From Leuctra nigra (taxonomy: Eukaryota; Arthropoda; Insecta; Plecoptera; Leuctridae): a stretch of 64,000 bases of DNA. The position numbers were made by a program, and so were the translations under genes. The notes beneath the pieces are model-generated. The model worked only from the letters and a program-made list of their open reading frames with translations. It had not been told where the DNA came from and ran no database searches. The DNA is taken from positions 16,994,948-17,058,947 of the forward strand of contig OW203763.1 in the NCBI GenBank assembly GCA_934045905.1, in the 5' to 3' direction. Of this stretch, positions 1 to 12,700 are shown piece by piece (positions within the stretch are counted from its first letter, which is position 1; every line of letters starts with the position of its first letter).

Positions 1-3000
1 CTGATCATACAAGCTAAGGACGGAGGCGTTATTCCTCGAGTCGCGTCCACAGAGTTGGTCGTCAAACTCAGACCTGCACATCTCTTCCCAACGATAGCGC
101 CACTCCGAGGTAACATGAAAGGCAGTTGAGATACGGAGTCAGTCGAAAAACTAGCTCTCTTTCTTGAAAGAAAATGTGGTGAAATTTGGTATAATAGAAA
201 CTAGAAAGCATAAAAAGCTTACTAAAATAGTCAGATTTTATCATTTATATATATTTCAATAGAATCAATTACTATAAAAATATTCAAACCTTAATCCAAC
301 TTACAAATATATACTAGGTATAAAGTTTGCTGCCATACTGGTTGGTTTTCAATTGCAATGAATATATTAAGATTACTATTAAGAACGAATAATTGTTATG
401 CAACCTCATGAACTTATTTGGTGGCTGTGTTGCATAATAATTAACAGGTACATGCATGTACCTACACATAAACAAAATAAAATATTTTGTAGCAATAACG
501 TTTTGCTACTCTGTTTTAAGTATGTCTGCACATTTTATTACATTAAAATTCTAATTCATTTCTTCTGTCGTCAGATCCGAGTTTCTCTCTACCGGAGGAT
601 GTATCTGGCGGCCAAGTAATCGCCCGACTGAGTGCAACATCTCCCAAGGTCGGACCAGCCAGCGCCATCCGGTTCGCCATCGCGGGTGGAAATGTGGGTG
701 AAGCTCTCCGCATGGATCCGACTACAGGGGAGGTTCTCGTCACTGGCGGCGGCTTCGACTTCGAAACAGCACCGCAATACGTCGTCTGGGTGGAAGCCAG
801 GGATTCCGATGATCCACAGCTGAGGAACGTGTTACGACTTGTTATCAATGTAACAGATGCGAACGACAATGCTCCTGTTCTGGAACGTGCCCTCTATAAT
901 GCAACAATTCTTGAAGAGGAATCCCCTCCACAGAAAGTGATAACGATTCGAGCAACAGATTTAGATTCTGGAATCAATGGACAAGTAATCTATCGGCTTG
1001 TTGATGATCAAGATGGTGCTTTCGAAGTGAACAAAGAGACTGGTGAAATCTTTACTACAATGCGAATGGATAGAGAGACAATATCAAGCTACGAGCTTGT
1101 AGTGGAAGCTATGGATCTTGGAGTGAAGCCCTTGACAGGAACAGCCACGGTGTTAGTCACTGTTCTCGACAAGAATGACAATCCACCAAGGTTTAGTCGC
1201 TTGTTCAGTGTCAATGTTACGGAAAATGCGGAACAAGGTGCTTTTGTCATCAGAGTAACGAGTTCAGACTTGGACATAGGCGACAACGCAAACGCAACCT
1301 ACAGCTTCACTGAGAATCCGGGCGGAAAGTTTGCTATTGATTCTGTGAGTGGAAATGTCACAGTGTCAGGGCCGCTGGATCGGGAGTCACAAGACGAGTA
1401 CATACTGAAAGTGGCAGCTGTTGACGGTGCATGGCGGGCAGAAACTCCTCTTACCATTACGATACAAGATCAGAATGACAATTCACCGGAATTTGAACAT
1501 TCTTACTACAGTTTCAATTTCCCGGAATTGCAACGTTCGGTTGTGTTTGTTGGCCAAGTGGCAGCTTCCGACCGAGACAAACAAGGTCCCAACTCTGTGA
1601 TCTCGTATGCACTGAAACATCCTTCAGGTCTCTTTACAGTCGATCCAGCCAGTGGTGAGCTGTTTTCCAAGCGCAGTCTACATTACAAGCACACAGCAGT
1701 GGACACTTCTCCAGAAAATCAGTACATCTTGACGGTGACAGCAACTGACAACGGCAAACCACCCATGTCATCCGAAAGCCTCATCACTGTGAACGTTGTG
1801 GATGCCAACAATAACGCACCACATTTCTCTCGTCGGGAATACTTCACACCGGTGCCAGAAGATGCTTCCATTGGACAACCTATTGTGCGAGTGAGCGCTA
1901 TCGATGAGGCCGACTTCGGAGTCAACGCAGAAGTGGAATATTTGAAGATGACAGGCAACGGTTCAGATATGTTTGCTATTGACAAGACAACTGGTTGGAT
2001 ATCTGTAACTCGGCCATTAATTGGACGACTATTGCAAAGATACACTCTTGTAGTCCGAGCAATCGATAAAGGCGTTCCTCCGCAATATGACCAAGTTCCA
2101 GTCACGTTGATAGTTACTGGAGAGAATCGACACAGCCCTGCTTTTACAGCACTTAGCTATCAAGTAATTGTGCCTGAGAATGAACCACAAGGATCGACAA
2201 TACTCACCGTGTCTGCTTCTGATGAAGATGAAGGACCCAATGGAATGGTTCGTTATGCAATTTCGGGAGGCAATGAAAGAGAAGAGTTTGCTGTAGATGA
2301 AATAACAGGAGCGGTCACCATAAAGCAGCATCTTGATTATGATACCATCCAAGAATATCGACTTAACATCACTGCAAATGACGTAGGCTTTGAATCACGT
2401 TATGCCACGGCCACACTGACTGTAACTTTAACAGATATCAACGACAATGCGCCAACTTTCAATCAATCAGAATATGAAGCAACCCTCTTGGAAAACTCAC
2501 CTCTCAAGTCATTCGTTCATAGAGTTGTGGCTCACGATGCAGATTCGGCGAAGAATGCAATCATTCAGTACTCCATTGTCGGCGGAACTGGACGCGACGC
2601 CTTCAGCATAGAACCCAAGTCCGGTGTGATTTACTCCAAGGCCAGTTTTGATTATGAAGAGAAGAGTCTCTACACTCTGGATATTCTAGCTGCTAATCCA
2701 GACTCGGCCATGGTGGGATCTACGAAAGTGTCTGTTCGAATCACCGGACGCAATGAGTTTTTTCCTCGTTTTGTTCAACCCGTGTTTCATTTCGACGTAT
2801 CTGAATCGGCTGAGGTAGGGACTGCAGTGGGTGCAATACAAGCAACTGACCAAGATGCAGGTCAAGATGGTGTTGTTTATTACCTATTTGTTGGCTCATC
2901 AAACGATCGAGGGTTCAGCATCGGTGCTGACTCAGGCATCATCAAGGTCTCCAGGAGACTTGATCGTGAGACTCAGAATCGTGTTGTTCTTACAGTCATG

Positions 3001-6000
3001 GCAAAGAACTTTGGTGGTATTCGTGGCAATGACACAGATGAAGCACAAGTTATTGTTTCCATAGAGGATGGCAATGATCCACCAGAATTCTTGCAGCTGC
3101 TCTACGAAGCTGAGATATCCGAAGGGGCACAAGTAGGCAGTAAAGTCGTTACTGTTAAAGCCCTTGATAAAGACGTGAGACCGCAAAACAACCAGTTCTC
3201 ATACTCTATTATTGGCGGAAATATTGGCCATGCATTCAAAGTGAATCCTCAAACAGGCGATGTGGAATCCACCCTTCATTTAGATCGAGAGACAGTTCAA
3301 GCATACACTCTCACGCTGGGAGCCATTGACATAGGAATTCCTCCACAGACCGGTACCACCATCGTCCGCATAACAGTGCAAGATGTCAACGATAATGGTC
3401 CAATGTTTGAGCCACCAAATGTCATCGGTTACGTAACGGAAAACGAACCACCAAGTACTAGTGTTATGACTTTGAGTGCAACAGATCAAGATCTCTCTCC
3501 TAATGGAGCACCTTTCACTTATTATCTGATAGGTGGGAGACACAAAGATCTTGTTACTGTTGAGAGGCACACAGGGATTGTAAAGACAACTCAATCCATT
3601 GACCGAGAAGTCATGTCTCAGCTTGATATTGTGATCGAGGTAGAGGACGGAGGTGAACCGCGAATGAAGTCCCAACATCCAGTTTCAATCGTAATATTAG
3701 ACCAGAATGATAGTCCATCAACTCCTCGTTCAGTTCATATTTTGGTCCATACATTCAATGGTGTCTATCCATTAGGAAAGATTGCCAATGTTCATCCAAA
3801 TGATCCTGATTCCACAGGAGAATACCGCTGTCAAATCCTCAGCTCCTCACCAATGAGCGGGCTGCTGACAATTCCATCTGGATGTGACTTACATGCAATG
3901 AAAATAGCTCCTGGCGTAAAACATTCTCTCAGCATTTCGGGCAATGATGGAGTCCATCCAGACGTTGTTTCTTCAGTCTCCTTAGAATTCATTCTGTTCG
4001 ACAATGCCACCGTTGAAAATAGTTTGACTCTGCGCTTTGAAAACGTGACCGCTAGCAAGTTCCTGACACACTTCTACAAAGGATTGATGGACATTCTGAA
4101 GAGTAGTTTCTCCACAAGTGATGTGGTATTTGTGTACAGCATGAACGAAGTGGATGGAGGAGTGGAATTAGCCATGGCTGTGAAGGGAATTCAAGGCTAT
4201 CATACCAAAGCTCAAATAATGGAGACATTGGCAAGGAAGCGAGTCACCATTCAGCATCAGCTGCAAATACCATCGTTAATTGTCGCAGATTCGCCATGTC
4301 ATCGATCAGTGTGTGAGAATAGTGGAGTTTGTAGTGAAGGTGTCCGTGTCTATGAAGAGACTAGAGTGATAGACAGTCAGACCCTGGTGTTCACGAGTCC
4401 CCTAGTTCAGCATGAGTTCACTTGCAAGTGTACCGAGGGTTACACAGGACAGCGTTGTGAGAGGAGACAAGATCCTTGTTCTCCCAACCCTTGTCAAGCC
4501 GGTGGAACGTGTAGAAGACAAGGATTTGATTTTGTTTGCTCCTGCAGTGCCCTGCATGAAGGCAAGTTCTGTGAACTAGAACGTGGAGATGTGTGCGACG
4601 GCAATCCTTGTATCAACGGAGGCTCGTGTCGAGAGAGTCCTGACGGTTCTAGCTTCTTCTGTCTATGTCGCCCGGAATATGGAGGAAACCGATGCGAGAC
4701 TGCTGCTGATTCGTGTCGACACAATCCCTGTCTGTTTGGAGGGCTGTGCATTGCGCTGAAGCCGGGCTATCGATGCAGTTGCCCTGATGTACGTTATGGC
4801 AGGCACTGCGAGAAGGCAACATACGGCTTCGGTGAACTCTCTTTCATGACCTTTCCATCTTTGGATGCTGGAACTAATGATATTTCAATCATCTTTGCCA
4901 CAACCAAACCAAACTCGTTACTCGTCTACAATTTTGGTGCTGAAACTGGAGGACGATCTGACTTTGTTGCTCTGGAATTAGTTGATGGTCGAGCTACATT
5001 CTCTTATGGCGGAACTCGAACTGCAATCACTTCCATCTCTTCGGCAGGGAACAACTTGGCTGATGGAGACTGGCACAAGATAACAGCGACACGAAATGGC
5101 AAAGTTGTTTCACTCTCAGTCGCTTATTGCACAGAGAATGGTGATGTTTGTCAAGAATGTAAACCCGGTGACAATGCTTGCTACGCTGATGACAACGGTC
5201 CAGCAGGAACACTCAACTTCAACAACAATCCAATGTACATCGGAGGTCTGGCGAGTGCAGATCCAATCCTTGAGAGATTGGGACAAGTCCATTCTGACGA
5301 TCTTGTAGGATGCGTTCACAGTGTCTCCATTAACGGTCGAGCTCTCAATCTCAGCAATCCTATTAAATCCAAGGAAATTGAGCCAACATGTTATCGAGCT
5401 CGAAACCCCTGCACAGAAGAAACCTGCGGTAATCATCCATGCTTAGATCGGTGGAAGACTCAATCTTGCCGGTGCGACAACTTGATTTCACCGAACTGCC
5501 GTGAAGCTTTGGAGCCTGTATCAATACGCGAGGGTGGTTATCTCGAATTTAAAGTGTCTGAGAAACACAGACGAATGCATTTGTTGGAATCTTTGTATGG
5601 AGGAAACACGCTGTGGCAGAAGACAAGAAGCAAGAGACTGGTCGGATCTGGGACGACGTCATCTTTGCCCAAGAGCTTGGGGATTGTCTTCAGAACTGTC
5701 AGACCAGATGGAGTCTTACTCTATGCAGCTACAAACAATGACTTCACATCTATTCAGGTAAACAATTGAATCGTCTTTATGTTACATTCTTAACTATGAA
5801 TCTCTAATCTATCAATAAATAGTTTAGATCATAGTATCTAGTCCGAAGATGAATTGGAGGAAGTTATAAGCACACAGATATACATTTGAGTTAATAACTA
5901 ACGAGATAGGCACTAAATATCTATTCTCATTCACATCTGCATTAAAAATACCCTTATTTATGCAATTTGTACTCTAAAAATCTCTCAAGCAAAAGCAGTA

Positions 6001-8548
6001 GGTATGTAGCCAAGCCATTATGCAGTAGTATGATGTAGGTACCCAATACAGTCCCACAAATAATGTAATGATAACAATCTTGTTTGTGATATCCAGCTGC
6101 GCGGAGGTCATCTGGTGTATATGTCTCGGCTGGGAACATCTCGCAGTCCTGTTAACATGAGCGTCACAGAAGCCGGCAGCTTAGCTGATGGTCGCTGGCA
6201 CAACCTGACACTGCGATCACACAGCCGTGGTCTACGATTACACCTCGATGGCCGGGGCGTGGGCCATGAGCTGGATCTGGCAGGCGTGCACGACTTCCTC
6301 GATCCCGATCTCACGCTGCTCTCGGTCGGTGGCATGAGACATATCGAGTCAGCAACAAGCGATGCACATGCTAGAGGTAAGCACAAGTCTCATAGCATTG
6401 GCATTTGAGAGGACTAGGTAAAATAAAGACAAATGCTGGTATGATTCCCAACCCCCTAAAAATTACTGTCTCTTTTAACCTACCTGACCAACCTCCTCTG
6501 GTCAGGTCTCCTGACCAACCTTGGAATAATTGGATGTAAAAAGTTGCATTATATCGTTATTGTTAAAGGAAAACAACTTTGAGCAAACTATTTAAAATTG
6601 AGCCAATTTCATGAGTGGCAGATATAAATTACAACTAATCCAGCTAATGTAAGAACTTGTACATTCTTGTAAAGCCGTAAATTATTGGTAACTGTTCTCA
6701 GTGATACAAAGTTTTCTGTCTTCATTTCATACTTTGAAAAAGACTATGTTTGTTCACAATGTTAAAGATTTGACATATTTCGTTTCAGGCTTCGAAGGTT
6801 GTGTGGCCAACCTAAGCATCAATGGTGAGGTGCAACCATTCAATGGCTCCGGTAGTATTCTGCCGGACGTGATTCAAGTGGGTCAAGTCTCACGCGGATG
6901 TGTGGGGCCGGTGGGCGTCGGCGCAGCCACCGCTCCCGATCCTCTCAGCATCGGCATCACACTGGTCATCGTCTTCTTCGTCATCCTCCTCGTGGCCATT
7001 CTTGTCAGCTTCGTGGTCTTCCGACTTCGCAAGCAGAAGAAGGAAAAGGGCGGTGGGCCAGGTGGTAGTCCAGGACACGGCAAGCAGAACGGTGGCGCCA
7101 CAATGGTAGCAGGAGGTGGAGACGTTGGCCGGACACATCCCGGAGAAAGCAGCTTCCTGGGAGATAATGGAGACAATCTACGAGGTGGGCATCATCTCGT
7201 TGTACCTGAACTCATCTCTAAGAAATACAAAGAGCGAGAGATTGTAGCTAACGAACCAAGGCCACAACGACCCGACATTATCGAGAGAGAAGTGGTCAAC
7301 AAGTCCTTGCCTCAACGTGATGACCATCACCCCCCTCCCCCACCCACACAGCATCATCCCCACGAGGGTGACATCGATCTGCCAGAACACTACGACTTAG
7401 AGAATGCCAGCTCAATAGCACCCTCCGACATTGACATCGTCTACCACTACAAGGGCTATCGCGAGGGCGGCGTACGCAAATACAAAGCAGCACCTCACTT
7501 GCCTCCGCCAGGTGCTTCATACCATCACAAACACCAAGCAGCACAACAAGCTCAGCATCGACATTCTCCTCATCATGCGTCTGGCTTTCCACCGCATCCT
7601 CGCGAGTCCCCCAGACCTCCTCCTCCTACAACCAGAGTAGATTCACCTGCTCAGGGGCCTCAAGGAGTTGGTAAACTGCTGCAGAGTACACCATTGGCTC
7701 GGCTGAGTCCTAGCAGTGAGCTGTCATCGCAGCAAACACCCAGAATCCTCACTCTGCAAGATATCAGTGGTAAACCACTTCAATCAGCTCTCTTAGCCAC
7801 AACATCTTCATCGGGAGGCGTTGGCAAAGACGCACTGCACAGTAACAGCGAACGAAGTCTCAACAGTCCCGTCATGAGTCAGTTAAGTGGTCGGAGTTCT
7901 GCAGCTAGCGGAAAGCCAGGAGCACCTGGGAACGGAACGGGACTCACGGCTGAAGAGATCGAAAGACTCAACTCTCGTCCAAGAACGTCCAGTCTCGTAA
8001 GCACGCTCGATGCCGTGTCCAGTTCGAGTGACGTGCCGCGTGGTCATCGTTTGACAGTTGGTGCCGTACCACCTCCGGCGCATCATCCACATCTCGACAA
8101 CCACTCGTCAACGACAACAGACGAGTCTGGCAATGACTCGTTCACTTGCTCAGAGTTCGAATACGACAACAACAACGAAAAGAGAGATACAATATTCAAA
8201 GAGAATGACAATGAGGAAAGAAGATCTGATAGTAATCCGAAACCACCATTACCGCCAGTTCCTTCGACGTATGATGGGTTCGATTCGTCATTTCGTGGTT
8301 CATTGAGTACTTTAGTAGCGTCTGATGACGATTTGTCAACGCATATGGGTGCACCTTTGTATCGACCACATAATGGCTCTACAGCCGCATTAGGTTGGGA
8401 CTATTTGCTCAACTGGGGCCCAAACTTTGAGTCGTTAGTAGGAGTGTTTAAAGACATTGCCGAGCTGCCGGACTCGGTTAACGGTAGAGTCGCTGCGTCT
8501 CTGCGGCTTACAAGCAGTGCTCCGAAACCGTCCGAAGAATACGTGTGA
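1..8548 (+). CDS. CadN: Neural cadherin (N-cadherin), 3' part; N-terminus lies off the left edge
   Basis: Classic-type insect cadherin for calcium-dependent neuronal adhesion and axon guidance. Coding exons 1-109, 575-5757, 6097-6376 and 6789-8548 join in phase with GT-AG borders to give 2443 residues; the family protein is about 3000, so several hundred N-terminal residues are missing. About ten cadherin repeats (residues ~40-1090) show LDRE and DxNDNxP-type linkers. They are followed by a non-chordate classic cadherin region, EGF-like modules from about 1277 (CENSGVC, CINGGSC), a first laminin-G domain (~1453-1642), another EGF-like segment, a second laminin-G domain, and one membrane helix (~1910-1934) followed by RLRKQKKEK. 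The cytoplasmic tail has the juxtamembrane catenin-binding stretch (DIDIVYHYKGYREGG) and the beta-catenin-binding end (SSFRGSLSTLVASDDD, GWDYLLNWGPNFESL), finishing EEYV. Domain order and the near-invariant tail make the identification firm. Only one membrane exon is visible, whereas Drosophila CadN has alternative ones. Confidence 0.95.
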
Positions 8549-9589
8549 TTGTGACTGTGAGAACAGTATCAGACTCCGTGATTTCCCTTGTATCAAGGTT
8601 TAATAGCAGTGAAATAATTTTACAATTCACAAACACTCCATCGTTCACCAACTGGTGTTTCATAAATAACAAAGATGAGAAACATTCCATCATAGGCCAT
8701 TATTAAAACGTACCTATTTTTGTAAATTTTTATTTTATTACCTACTATTATTATTATTTTCTTTTTTGAAAGTGCCGTAATATAGTAGAATTCGTGTACA
8801 TATTTTCAATCCTTGTTCTGATTTTTAATACGTAAAAAACGGATTGAATGTGAATGTCTTACCTAGATATTCCCTTCAGAACCTGAGAGTAAATGAAAGT
8901 GTAATTGTTTTGTACATGATAAGATTGAACTAAAGTCTTTAATAATTTAGCCATGGTAGTGCCAAATTTGATTATAATATATTCCTTTCATGACAAAAAT
9001 GTGGGAGAACATTAATAAGTTATTGGAATATAAGTGATGATATTGAAATAATAAATGTGAGTATTTTAATGAAATAAGTGATACCTCCTACATACATTCT
9101 AACTCCAAATAATGCACCTAAATTTATATCCACATTCCACAGTATCCTTTCATATTTTCTAAGTGAAAACCCGTAATCACAAAAATTGATATTTAGAGAA
9201 TTAACCAAATAATCGGCAAAATAAATTGCTTGTTTTAATTATGTATAGGCACCTACATGATCATTATTGCACATTAACTACTATTTCTGAAAATAGGACA
9301 ATCAGAAGAAAAATTTACAATATAAGAATGCAAATTTTATTTCAGATTGTGATGTTCAAATAGTAGGTAGTACTACATGCAATGTTGAATAACTGAATAA
9401 ATATACCATCATATTCACCTGATTATTATGGTACTTCTTGAAATTTATACGCATGTCCTCAATGTGGCAAAATGATAATAATAATAGTTTTTAACTGCAT
9501 CTAAGTTCTCAAAATGCAATTATGCAACAGGTTGGTTATTTTTACACACCACACGCAAGCTCAGAGTTGCTATTTGCTCATGGTGGCAG
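8549..9589 (+). other. CadN 3' untranslated region and short spacer to AMPK beta
   Basis: AT-rich sequence with no supported ORF follows the CadN stop. Polyadenylation signals AATAAA occur at 9220-9225 and 9396-9401, so the CadN 3' UTR probably ends near one of them. Only about 300 bases then remain before the start region of the next gene. No repeat element is obvious here. Confidence 0.5.
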
Positions 9590-9631
9590 AAAAGAGAAGC
9601 TCTTGTGTATTTTTTACAGCTGTTAGCCTGT

Positions 9632-9724
9632 TCAGTCTGTAAGATTTGTAGGTTAGTGTTCTCCTGTGGTCATTCTGGAGTTTCCTCTTGCTCATGAAAA
9701 AGCTCAGAGAGTGTTATTTAAGAG
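9632..9724 (+). promoter_or_regulatory. Probable initiator and 5' UTR of the AMPK beta gene
   Basis: A TCAGT arthropod initiator motif lies at 9632-9636, about 90 bases before the ATG at 9725. No TATA box is evident, which fits a housekeeping promoter. The TSS is inferred from the motif only. Confidence 0.35.
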
Positions 9725-12700
9725 ATGGGTAATGCTGGCAGTGGATCGAGAGAGAGACATAAGTCCGGAGAAGTAACCCCAATATCACCAAGTAAAGATG
9801 GACAGGCCTTTATCTTTGACAAAAAGCCCCTCAACCCAAAACTTGGGTTTCAGCCTGCCCATGACGAAGAACACTATTTGTCCAAACATTCTCAGGTAAC
9901 TTATATCGCAAGACACTAATTTAATCAGTTAATATTGTGATTTACATAATCAAACTAATTTCTTGGGTCTCAAAACTAGCTCGAATATAGTATTAGTCGA
10001 CACAGATCTGCTACCATATCCGAAGGCACAAAAGTAGTGAAGAAAGCTCTGCCAACTGTCTTTAAATGGGAAGGAGGAGGCAAGAGTGTCTACATTAGTG
10101 GCACGTTTTCAAACTGGAAAACATTGCCTATGGTTAAAAGGTAAGCAATATCTTGCTGTCATTGTACTCAGTCGAAACGTTATGTTATAGCAAGTTGGTC
10201 AACCCCAGGAGTGCAGTAATGAAAACCAAAGGGTCACATCACACCGTCGTTTGCAGTTTGATGCTGTGGCTCTGGCGAGTAAACTTTGTTTATCTTTAGC
10301 CTTGATACGCCAATGCTCTGGGCTCATACCTAATATCGCATTTGTTTGGTGCTCTGATGGTGCTGAGCTTAAGGTCGGTGCTAGTATGGGCATTAAACAT
10401 GTAGCACAGTTCTAACTAAGTAGTACTGTGTATCGAAATGTTGTGCTATATTAGGTAAGGGTCCTGGCATTTATTTGGTGGAGTCCGCTGATTGTTCATC
10501 AGAGCCAAGGTCACCGTGCTACAGACATCAAACTGACATCATGACATCAAACTGTAACGCATGTTAGGTACCTAATATTTTCTCATTATTTTAAATTTTA
10601 TCACTCTACAACATCAACTCTGGTGAACATCTCTCTAAAAAGGTACCTACTACCTACCTAACTACCTAATAATATATTTGTTGCTTTGTTTCCAACACAA
10701 CACAATATGAATTCATAATTATTTAAATCTTAGTAATTTAAAAAAGCACTGGTGTTTAACCCGCTACCTTGTACCCTCCCAAAATAAGTGCCTGCCATCT
10801 GTTGCCCACCCTAGTAAAAATTCCTGACGCAATCCTATAATGCAGAGTGGAGAGTAACCAGAGTCTGTTTTGTTCATATTCAATTTAAATTTTAAAATAG
10901 GTATACCTAATATTTCAGAGGTAACCTGCGAAATAAAAACGCGCACCCCGACTGGGAATCGAACCCAGATCCTTCGGGTTACCGGCCCTATGCTTTAACC
11001 ATTAAGCTATCGGGACGCATTCTTAATCAGCAGGCTGGGTTGCCATACAACTCTTGCGAGTCCGAGTATCTGACCCATACACGAAGACTGAAGCACTTCG
11101 ACTTCCTTTGACAACGTGAATACATCTTCTCTCGAATGGCTATGCTCAAACTACTGAGCTAGGAGTGGATTGTTTGATAATGATGGACATTTTTAGTGAA
11201 TCTCTCACTTAGGGATGGTGTTTCAGAGGTAACCTGCGAAATAAAAACGCGCACCCCGACTGGGAATCGAACCCAGATCCTTCGGGTTACCGGCCCTATG
11301 CTTTAACCATTAAGCTATCGGGACGCATTCTTAATCAGCAGGCTGGGTTGCCATACAACTCTTGCGAGTCCGAGTATCTGACCCATTCGTGTATGGGTCA
11401 GATACTCGGACTCGCAAGAGTTGTATGGCAACCCAGCCTGCTGATTAAGAATGCGTCCCGATAGCTTAATGGTTAAAGCATAGGGCCGGTAACCCGAAGG
11501 ATCTGGGTTCGATTCCCAGTCGGGGTGCGCGTTTTTATTTCGCAGGTTACCTCTGAAACACCATCCCTAAGTGAGAGATTCACTAAAAATGTCCATCATT
11601 ATTATACCTAATATGTTAAGCAGAGGGAGAAAATTCATAATCATTATCTGCAACACTGTAGGTGTTGGTAGGTACCATGTGTGCGACCAATTAGAATATT
11701 GATAAATTGGACCTACCTACTGAAAAAAGGTTGTGATCACTGCCAGCCAGTGGGACAACCAATTAGTCCTACCTACTAGCTCCTCATTGCCATGCTTGGG
11801 AATGGGAACTAATGCCTGGTTATGCAAAATGAATTCCCACTATGTAAAATTAATATTGTATTCACTTTGTATTGTACTATCTAAGTAGTCCAAGCAAAAC
11901 TCACAATTATTCACTGAGCCAAGTTAACTCACATGTAGACTATGGATTGTTTGGTATCTTACCCTTATTCCTTGCTTGGTTTTGAGATGCATAGTCCTTT
12001 CTTAACATTTCTATATAAAGGAACAGAGACTCCTTTTTCATTTTTCTTTGTATCACATCTATGTTAGACATGGTTTATTTTCAGTCACGGAGACTTTGTG
12101 ACCATTATCGACTTGCCGGAGGGAGAGCATCAGTATAAGTTCTTCGTGGATGGAGAATGGAAACATGACCCAGGAACGGTATGTACCTACCTATCTTATT
12201 TACTCGTAATTACAAATTATGACAAGACTTTGCCTATGAAAACATTCTAGACTACAACATTAGCGTAATTCTGAAGTATATTTTCATTCAGTAAATCAGG
12301 CTTTATAGACTCGTGGTCTCCATTCAGACATGAGGTGAGGTGCATGGTTGATCTCTCAGATGTATGCAATTAATTACCTACTAGGACTCCATCATGGTCC
12401 TCATAATATTTCTCAAGCACCTCTGTCTCACATCTTTCTGGCAGTCACGTCCCACTCCCCCTTGTAATTCATTAGCCTTGGTCTATATTACAGAACACTG
12501 CAAGAAAATTATGATTATAATTATAAATTATTTTATTAACCATCATCATCACTGATTTCATTGCATTTTACCAATTACCAACTTACGTACTATTGCTAAT
12601 AGAGAGTGATTGTTTTAGAGTGTGTTTGTCTTATTTTTTTCTTCATCCTCTGCTGCATCTCCTCTGTCTTAAGTTCCAACCTTTAAGTGTCATCCTGTTT

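Larger units (their letters stand above)
11177..11602. repeat. Palindrome with ~210-bp arms around tRNA-like units
   Basis: The left arm 11177-11386 and right arm 11393-11602 are inverted copies separated by six bases (TCGTGT). No mismatch was seen by eye, which implies recent origin or gene conversion. Each arm contains a whole tRNA-like core plus conserved flanks. Transcribed as part of AMPK beta intron 2, it could form a very long hairpin. Confidence 0.85.

Noticed and set aside
2029..2352. Minus-strand ORFs within CadN
   Set aside because: Antisense shadows of conserved cadherin repeats.
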